In this document: positions 15,001-24,000 of the stretch, piece after piece
Position numbering within the stretch: the stretch's first letter is position 1
Layout: the number at the start of each line of letters is the position of its first letter
NCBI GenBank assembly: GCA_963931925.1
Contig: OZ007570.1
Coordinates: 40,530,468-40,594,467, forward strand
Source: Onchidella celtica
Lineage: Eukaryota; Mollusca; Gastropoda; Systellommatophora; Onchidiidae
Length of the DNA: 64,000 bases
Direction: 5' to 3'
The notes under the pieces: generated by a model
Told to the model about the DNA's origin: nothing
The model's database searches: none
What the model saw: only the letters and a program-made list of their open reading frames with translations
Position numbers and translations under genes: made by a program

Positions 15001-18000
15001 TAAATTCCAAGGCATTTTCCGGGATCTTTGGAATTCCAGAGCTGACCGGGAACCCTGATTTATGCGGCATTTTCTGTTTAGTATCAGAAAAATAACATTT
15101 TACCCTATTTTTACCCACTATACATATATTCAAGTAATAAATTTGATTACAGGACTATGAGATATAATCCATGTGCTATTTAAAAACTGCAGTATTAGTA
15201 TATGTAATCCTCCCGGTACCAAAAGTAAAACAAATGGAATATTGAATGATATTTCCGCTTATTTACAATTTAATATGTAAACTTGGGTTAAAATTTCTAT
15301 ACAATATCAAAGTTGGCTTCAGAATTAATATTAGAATTAATTTCTGAAACATCTTTGTTTTAATTTTTAGATCAAAAACATGTTCCTTAATTTTCTAGTT
15401 GAGTCATGTTTCTTCGTGTGCACACAGTATAGGATAATAAAGTAAATTTCCATAAAAGGGTATTCAGTTCACCTTACAGAACTTTTAATGCTCCCGGTTA
15501 CCTAACATCCTACAGGGTTTGATGCAAGAGACATTTGCTCCAAAACATTGCCTTAACAGGGGGAAGAATGAAAGTTATGGTCCTCTTTTATCAGTTTCTA
15601 TGGCCTGTAACATGTCAAAGAAATAAGTGCCCAAATTAGTCCACAGGCAACAGTATAGCTGATGATTTAAAACACACATAAAGCACACACCAGTGTTTCC
15701 AGATCCATATAACCAGGAGGCGAGTTGGGACCAAATAGTTCATCCAGGTGAGACCTACGAATTACCTGAAATTAAGGGTAAGGAGGTTACTGAATTATCA
15801 GAATTTGATGTTAGATGTTATTAAGAAACGAAAGAACCAAGAAACACACAGTACATACAAATTATCAGCTTGAAGTTCTGCACTTATCTGACTCATGTGG
15901 CATTTCCTATCACAATATCAAAATCTGTTTCAGCTTGAATTTGATAAGAAGTGGTTATTGTTTTTGTTGGAACGAATTAATGAGTTAAATCTAAATACAT
16001 CATATATAATATGCAAGCAAATTTTGAACAAAGCATAAAATGAGAAGCATATGCAAAATTCTGGTACACATATCAAGGTCTTCTGGCTGTGTGTCCATTT
16101 ATGAGACAGTCCTCTCTGTTATTACCCTTCCCAACTACATAAAACAAAACGATAAAAAAGGAAAGTGCTGCAATATTCGGTTCCCCTCAATTTTGAATTA
16201 TTTTACAACTGATTGTTATAAATGACGAACAATTTTTCTGAATTCCTCCATGCCATTTCTCCCACAATGAGCTTTAGCAAGGCATGCTTTTTAATAATAA
16301 TCAAGGAATCAGTGTGTTTATTATTAAGACAAAACACTTTTGTGAATAAAACTGGAAATCTGATGGTTAATTGCACATGCTACAAAAATGGTTAATATTC
16401 AAATGTCAGAGAAAACTGAAAGGATGCAAAGTTAGACTATGGTGAGAAGACAGCAGAAATAATCTGATGAAAGAATTAATATGTATGAGCAAACCTAAAG
16501 ATGTACAACCAAATTTTTATTTGCTTAAAATGCAATACATGCAGGTCTTGCAAAGACATTAAAACAAAATACCTACCCCTGGAATGGGCTGACCATTGAC
16601 ATTGAAAGCTTTGCCATCACCATCATCAACCACCAGGCGACTGATTGACTGCTCCAGTTCATCCTGGTGAAACAAAATTGATAATTACATATGTTACTAA
16701 TATTCTAATTAATGAAATTGCTTCCTGGCAGCTATTACCCTGGAAAGCATTGACATTCTGGAACAAAATCTAACTGTTCCCAATAACGATGTCAGGAACA
16801 GACCAATGAAGAATTTTCTTCTAACAGCAATCAACTTTTAGCAAACAAAATACCAAAAAACCAGTGACCTCACAACAACAACCCTGGGTCATTTTGAGAT
16901 TCCATGTGCGTGGAGTTAAATTACCAGAAGCAAAGATTCCTCCACTGACCAAAAAAATGTGTAAACATCCATGCCACAAGCCTTAATTAAATATTTGGCT
17001 ATTGTTCGGGGACAGTAGTATTTTACACAGTAAACTGAACTGAACAGGGAACACAAGTCAATATTTCCTCTCTTCGGCTTTGTAATTAGATTACAGACCC
17101 TTGTCAGTCTAAAAATAATAAAATAAAATTCTTAATAATAATAATAATAATAATATATTGCATTTATATAGCGCCCAACCCCGTCGATGACAAGCTCTGG
17201 GCGCTTTAACAAACTCTTACACACACACACACACACGCATACACAAAAGAAATTCAAAAATATTTACTATTGTTGCTGCCGAAAAACACCTAGCCTAGTT
17301 TGTCTGAAAGAAATGGGTCTTCAGATGGCGTTTGAAAGAACCAATGTCATTAATTTCCCTGGTTGTCTTTGGAAGAGTGTTCCAGATGAGAAACACAGTC
17401 ATGTGCCCGTGTCTATAGTCCCATTACGAATGACATCACAGAGCGTTTTTGTTTTGTTCTTCCGACACCCACAATGGCAGGTGGGTCAGTGATGAGTGTA
17501 ACTTCGAGATATGTCTAAGCGGTTAAAATGCCTGCTGGTTGCATTGCAGTTGACTGTTATGACAGGGGTGGAAAGGATGGATTCAAACTGGTCAGATTCC
17601 CTACCATCCATGTAAACAAGGGAAAGGAAGTGAAAGAATTGACAGAACGTCTCCCATATGCGTGTACACACATGCCACTGTTTACTGCAGTGAACTACTT
17701 TTAGCTCGCCACCTGTTGGTTCGCGACGCCTGAAGTGCTCGCAGTGCAAATCAGCTAACAAATCAAAATCAATGCTACAATCGCCATGGTGATTACGTCA
17801 AAGATGGCCGATATATATGCGCAATGGGCCTATAGGAATGTACACATGTAATGAAATTTCAACAGATATTGTAGTATTAATAGCAGCTTAAAGTGGAGGA
17901 GAATTTTTTTAATGTTCAAGAATCCTCATATTCTAACAAAAGGAACAAATATAATATACAACTCACTTCTTGTGTTGCTGTAGAGTAACCTCTGTCAATT

Positions 18001-21000
18001 GTGACAAACCCAGAGTCTCTAGTCTTATTTCCTCCTTCAGGCATGTCAAAGAATGAGCCCTCAAGTTCTTCTGCCATCCGTTTGTGTTCATTTTCCCAAT
18101 CATAGTTGGCTGCACAAGTTAAAGTAAAACAGGATAAGTAACACAAAACTTGAATCTCTATGCCCTTATAATGATACATACTATCATACTGCAGCCAGGT
18201 CTCACATTATATATGCACTTCATAATCAAATCATAAAGGACACGAGTTTCATTCCAATAAAGTTATGATTGAGTTTATGGTAGAAAACACTCAAATCTAA
18301 GGCAAAAAACACATTTTTTGCATGCACTGAATGTTTACAATAAAATATGTGACTACTGGGTTGGTTGGTTTGTGTTTATTCTGTTTATTTACTAGTCCTT
18401 TGGCTGCTATAGCAGTATCACGATGAATTCTTTGTTTTGTATGTTTTATGTCACGTCAAACTGTCATTCCCCTAAAAAAAAAAAAAGAACAGGGCCGTTT
18501 GCCTTTTCAGGGGAGGCTCCAAAAGACTGGAGATTTTTGTTCTTTATGTTATTCTGTTGTGTGGTTTTTTGGATTACTTTCATTCAAAAGGTGAGTAGTA
18601 ATTGTGGCGAGTAGTTGCTGGGTCGCTTGTGTTCACTAGTTTGTGAGCGATGTGGAAACTAGATCTGGACTGTAAACCCCTTACTTGGAGCCTTTGAGCA
18701 AATAAATAGGCTTTTTTATCTCCACAGGACAACATATTACTGTGAATGGATTTCACTGTTATTTATGTGTAAATCAGTCAAATCATTCCAAGGGATAATT
18801 TATCACATTTTGATGGAAAAGAAAAATACAAAGTCATACAGGGCTCGCTAATTGGTCACTTGCACTCCTGACATAATCATCATCTGGAAAATGCCAAATT
18901 TGGGGGTGGAAAAGGAAATCTTTGAAAACCTTGAGTGTTTACTGCCTTAGACAAATGCACGACAGCACACAGGAAATGCAAGATTATATCTGAAAAAATG
19001 CATTATTGTACACTTTGTGGAGGCCTACACTCAACTTTGATTTCCATACATGTAAGTATTAGCATATTAACAGTAACAGTTCAAACTCGCCAGCATTTTT
19101 TTATGCTTGGGTAATCCTCCACAATTAAGCTAACATACATAATTATACTGCACAACAATAGTTCCAACATAATTAAGATTGAAGCATCCACTTTTCCATT
19201 TAACCACCACAGAATTCTGCTTTCTATGCCACCAGCATCCCACCATCCTTTCCCCATATAAATCTAAATCTTGTCTAAGTTTCGTTCTTCTTCTGGTAGA
19301 GTGGTAGACAATTCTTTCTTATACTATGTGGTTTCTTTGGTCATCTCAGAGAATAGCCTTAGACAATTCATTCATTGTGCACTGTTTTAGTGCTTACGAC
19401 AAATTTCATCAAAATAATTCCACAATTTAGTTGGTAAAACTGAAAGCACTGAACTTCACTTGTAATGGCTTTGTATGAAAAGTAGTGAATATATCTGATT
19501 ATATATTATATATGCAGACTAGGTTTATCTACTTTCCTGTCATAAATGTACCATTTGAAGAAATGGTTTTTGAAAAATAAGTCTGTAGTATTACCATCTC
19601 CCAGATCACCAAAAGTTTCATCATTTAAAATGTCAAAATCCTCCTCCCCCTCTGGTGCCTGCATGAGCTCATTTTCGTCATAACCAGGTTGCGTTCCTGC
19701 TCCAAGAGCCTGTAAAAGAGTGAAAAAAAACCAAACAAATGTATTCAGGGTTTCCCTTAATAGCAGACATTGTGGATCTGGATATATCTCCAGAAATTCT
19801 GCTGGTTAAAAGGACCAGCATCAATCATTAGCACTGAAACATATGTACTCACTGTACTCAATTCAATGCCACAGATCCTCAGATACAGTATCATATGTTA
19901 GCAAGGTTAATCAGGAGGCCTTCCGGCCTGACAAAATGGCATTCAGCAGCCACTAGTCTAGTTCTTCACTTCCAAATAATTGTAACTCCCTTACTCTGTA
20001 TGCACCATCGTATACGTAATAAAATAACCAGAAATAGACACTGCTGTCAGTTTCATATAATATATATGTTTGTTTTGTTGTGATATGTGTAATAGATACC
20101 TAATGCCTGTCGAGTGAAGTGAAATTTTCTATTCTGGCGCAATTCGTCCCGCGAAGTCGAGCTGATAATAGGTTTTGGGGGAACCCATATTTCACGTTTA
20201 ATTTTACCCTCTAATTGACGCGGTACAACAAAGTAAATTACATGGCAGGAAAGATAAGGATTCCCCTTTGATCCGTGCAGCTTTTGATCGGCATACACTC
20301 AGGGAGAGCTGAAGCACAATGGGGGGAAAGTGAAAGCTAAATTCTGGGATGGGAACCAGAGATATGTTTTTCATTTTTTGAGCTGTGCGGAATGATCTAG
20401 ACATGATAAACTTTCTTCTCATATGTAATTTATGCAGTGCGTATTTCTAATTTTTTTAAGTACGTAAAAAAAAAAAAACACTTTTCCATGCAGCCAGGCA
20501 AAAGCGTGCATTGCCAATCTCTTGAAGTAGGTTATAGCCCCTAATTCTATCGATCAAACCGACTCATGACATTTCATTGGCTCTTAGGTTATTCTAATAC
20601 TTTAAATAGAAAACGTCACTGAGGAATCCTTATTTCCCGTGTTCATTCACCAGCTCGTACTGTCATTGCTATTGCTGTTTGTAACCATCGATCTAGATCC
20701 AGGCATTACTAACGCCTAGATCTAGATCTAGAGATAAACTCTGTCACATGATAGGCCTTACCACAAGTACAAGATAATTCTCGTTTTTTCTGTACTATTC
20801 TTCAAAATGTTAATGAACTGAATCTCTCTCTCTTTCTCCCTCTGCCGTTCCATCTCATCACTCAGTCATGGCCTTTTTCTCTTATTACCCATTGTAAAAT
20901 AACACGATGAGAAGTGACACATGTCACTGTGACTGTCAGCACAATCAAAAGTGTAAATAAGTGGAGTTCTTTTTTTTTTTAAATTATTTATAAGCACTTT

Positions 21001-24000
21001 TAACTTAGAGCGCCTGCATGCGGTAGGTAAATATCTTATTAACTGATATTGTTAAACACAGTCTCCACTATTATATTGTTAGTCTTCTTTCTTTCATGCT
21101 GTTCCTGGTTTATTTTATATCTAGTGCAGATTGTGCTGATCACAGTGGTTTTTGAATTTTTAAAATCGGATGATAAATGCAAAAGTTATGACTCTTTCAA
21201 GGTTTCGTAATTGCGCATTTTGTGGCTAGTGTTGTGCGACATTATACACTATCGACATTTTCCATCACTCTGATTGCGATTTTGACTTCTCCTTGGTATT
21301 ATTTGCCATAAACTTTCCCTTCAGAGTGCAAAGATTCATAACCATAAATGTGCTATTAATTTTTTAAAGCAAAATTCTGCAACAAGATCCAGATTTTATC
21401 AGCAGACGTATGCAAATAAGTGTGGCCATACTTTTAATAGATGAGGTACCCAGCATTATCCGGGATAAACCTGTGAACCCAACGATCTATCTCTCTCTCT
21501 TTTTGATCTTCAAAGCTTCCCATATTCTATAGCCTTACAGGCTTACTACAGATTTCATGCACATCAGAGCTCTACGCACTTATTTCTGGTAGGTAAATTA
21601 CCGACACAGAATTGAACACGTAGCCTATTAATATTGTTTCCAGTGCAGTGGGCTTACAAAATGGGGCCAAAACAAAGATCACTGCATTTTAAATTCTTAC
21701 AACTTCTAATTTAAAAATAGGCCTAGGCCTACCTGAAACTTGAATCAACACAGTGGATTGATACAAAAGCAACTGGGCTGGATTAGCCGACACCTATTTT
21801 AATATTTAAGAAAATTTAACTTTAGGCCTACAATTTTTGAAACTCATTTTGGCGGGAGGTCCTCCGCCCGTCCACGCCAGTCAAGAAAACACACTAAAGA
21901 GGGGACTTTTGAGCGTGCATATCAAAAGGTTGGGTTTAGTATTTGTTTGGGACAAACGGGGGGTAGAAATATTTTGGCTGTAGCGTCGAGCAAAAAAAAG
22001 GGCCAAAATTACACTACAATGAATTATTCCCGCCACTATTTTCTTTTATAACAGGATTAGGTCTATGATCTAGAATTTACCTCTTTTATATTTTAGTATA
22101 CTAGAGCCTGCCTCCCATAAGCCCAACCCTGGGTCCTTGTCCCGGGAGGTGGAAACAGGACAAAGTAGGGGATTGCTGGGTTCGGGCGAAGTACGGTGTG
22201 ACCTTGTGTCACTTAGGCGCTACGCTAGCCGTGAAGGCCATCCCGGGTCACCCCGAAACGTCGCTGGCTAACAGGGCTCTGGTGAAATCCTGGCAGCAGG
22301 GGATGGATGAGGACGGAAGGCGACAGAAGGATCTTTGGGCACGGCTTTTGTCTCTCGTGGTTGCGGGCAGAGGATTCCGTTTTTGAAACAATGGCCGGGA
22401 CCAATGCACAGTATGTGCACTGCGCTTTCAGAAAGCAATGGCAGACCACTGGAAGAATTTCTTGCCAAAAACTACAATGAAATGTCACACAAAAGGAAAG
22501 AAAGTTATAGTTCTGTGTCCTCTGAGTCCCCCAGGGAGGGTCGGGACTCAAAAACGACTGGGGAGGGAGAATCCACAACTGCAGAAGGCACCCGTGATGA
22601 CGATACTGGCGTATCTGACGGTGAGTGCAAGAAACAGAGGTGTAGATACTCCTATTCAAAGAAAAGAAAAAGCAAAAGTGTCATCAACATCGGCACCTGG
22701 AATGTTAGGACCATGAAACAAATGGGAAAACTTACACTCCTGTTAGAGGAGCTGAAGGAACTCAGCACGAACATCACTGGACTGAGTGAAGTACGATGGG
22801 ACAAACAGGGCCTATTCAGGACAGAAGATCACACCATCGTATACAGCGGAAACAAACGCGGCATGAATGGTGTTGCAATTATACTGGACAGACGCTTACG
22901 AGACAACATTAGCAGCCATGACGCTATAAGTGATAGAATTGTCACTGTGAAACTTGACACCCAACCCGTGCCCCTGAACATCACACAAGTATACGCCCCC
23001 ACATCTGCGAGCACAGAAGAAGAAATAGAGCTGTTCTATAATGACCTACAATCAGTAACAGACAAAATCCCAAGCAGAGAAATATGCATAATCATGGGAG
23101 ATTTCAATGCCAAAGTGGGAGAGGGTGAGGATCTGGAATGTGGGATAGGACCCTATGGATTAGGAGAACGAAACGACCGAGGAGACATGTTAGCATCTTT
23201 CTGCCATGCAAATGAAATGAGCATCACGAACACTCTCTTTAAACACCCGATGCGAAGAAGATACACATGGATAAACCCTGGAGGCAATCTCCGAAACCAG
23301 ATTGATTACATCCTGATTGACAAAAACTGGAAAACAACTGTGCTCAACCCAAAGACAAGGCCAGGGGCAGACTGTGACACTGACCACATTTTAGTGACAG
23401 CAAAGCTGAGATTGAAAGCCTATAGGAAGAGCAAGCCAAAACCCACCACCAGATTTGACACGGACAAACTGAAAGACCCTGAAATCAGCAATGCTTTTCA
23501 GATCGAAACAGAAAACCGTTTCTCAGCATTACTCAAGGAGTGGTCAGCTGAAGAAAGACACCCAGATACACTGTGGAAAGACATGAAAAGAATTTGGAGT
23601 GAAACAGCTGAATCGAAACTCGGGAAAAGAACGAGGAAAACTCCCAAACCATACATCAGTGAAGAGGTGATAGAGCTTGCAAAAAGAAAGAGCAAAGCCA
23701 GAAAACTTAGTAAACAAGATGAATATCATGCACTGAAGAAGGAAATCCAAACAAAGATCAGAAGAGACAAGAATGCATGGTTAGAAAGAGAGTGTGCAAA
23801 CATAACAGAATGTAATACACAAAGAAAGTCAAAAGAAATGTTTGAACAAATAAGAAAAGTAAAAAAGAGGGATTTCCAACCACAGAACTTGAGTCTGAAC
23901 AACAAAGAAGGCACAACACTGACAAACACAAAAGATGTGCTCTCAAGATGGCACGAATACGGCAAGATGCTGTTTGCGGACAACATCAGACCAGACCCGA

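Larger units (their letters stand above)
14264..17966. other. PAT1 introns around exons 15691-15765 and 16577-16663
   Basis: AT-rich. 14800-15060 has CCAGAGCTTTTTC and CCAGAGCTGACCGGGAACCC, resembling a decayed interspersed repeat. 17141-17480 holds another repeat. Nothing else recognised. Confidence 0.6.
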
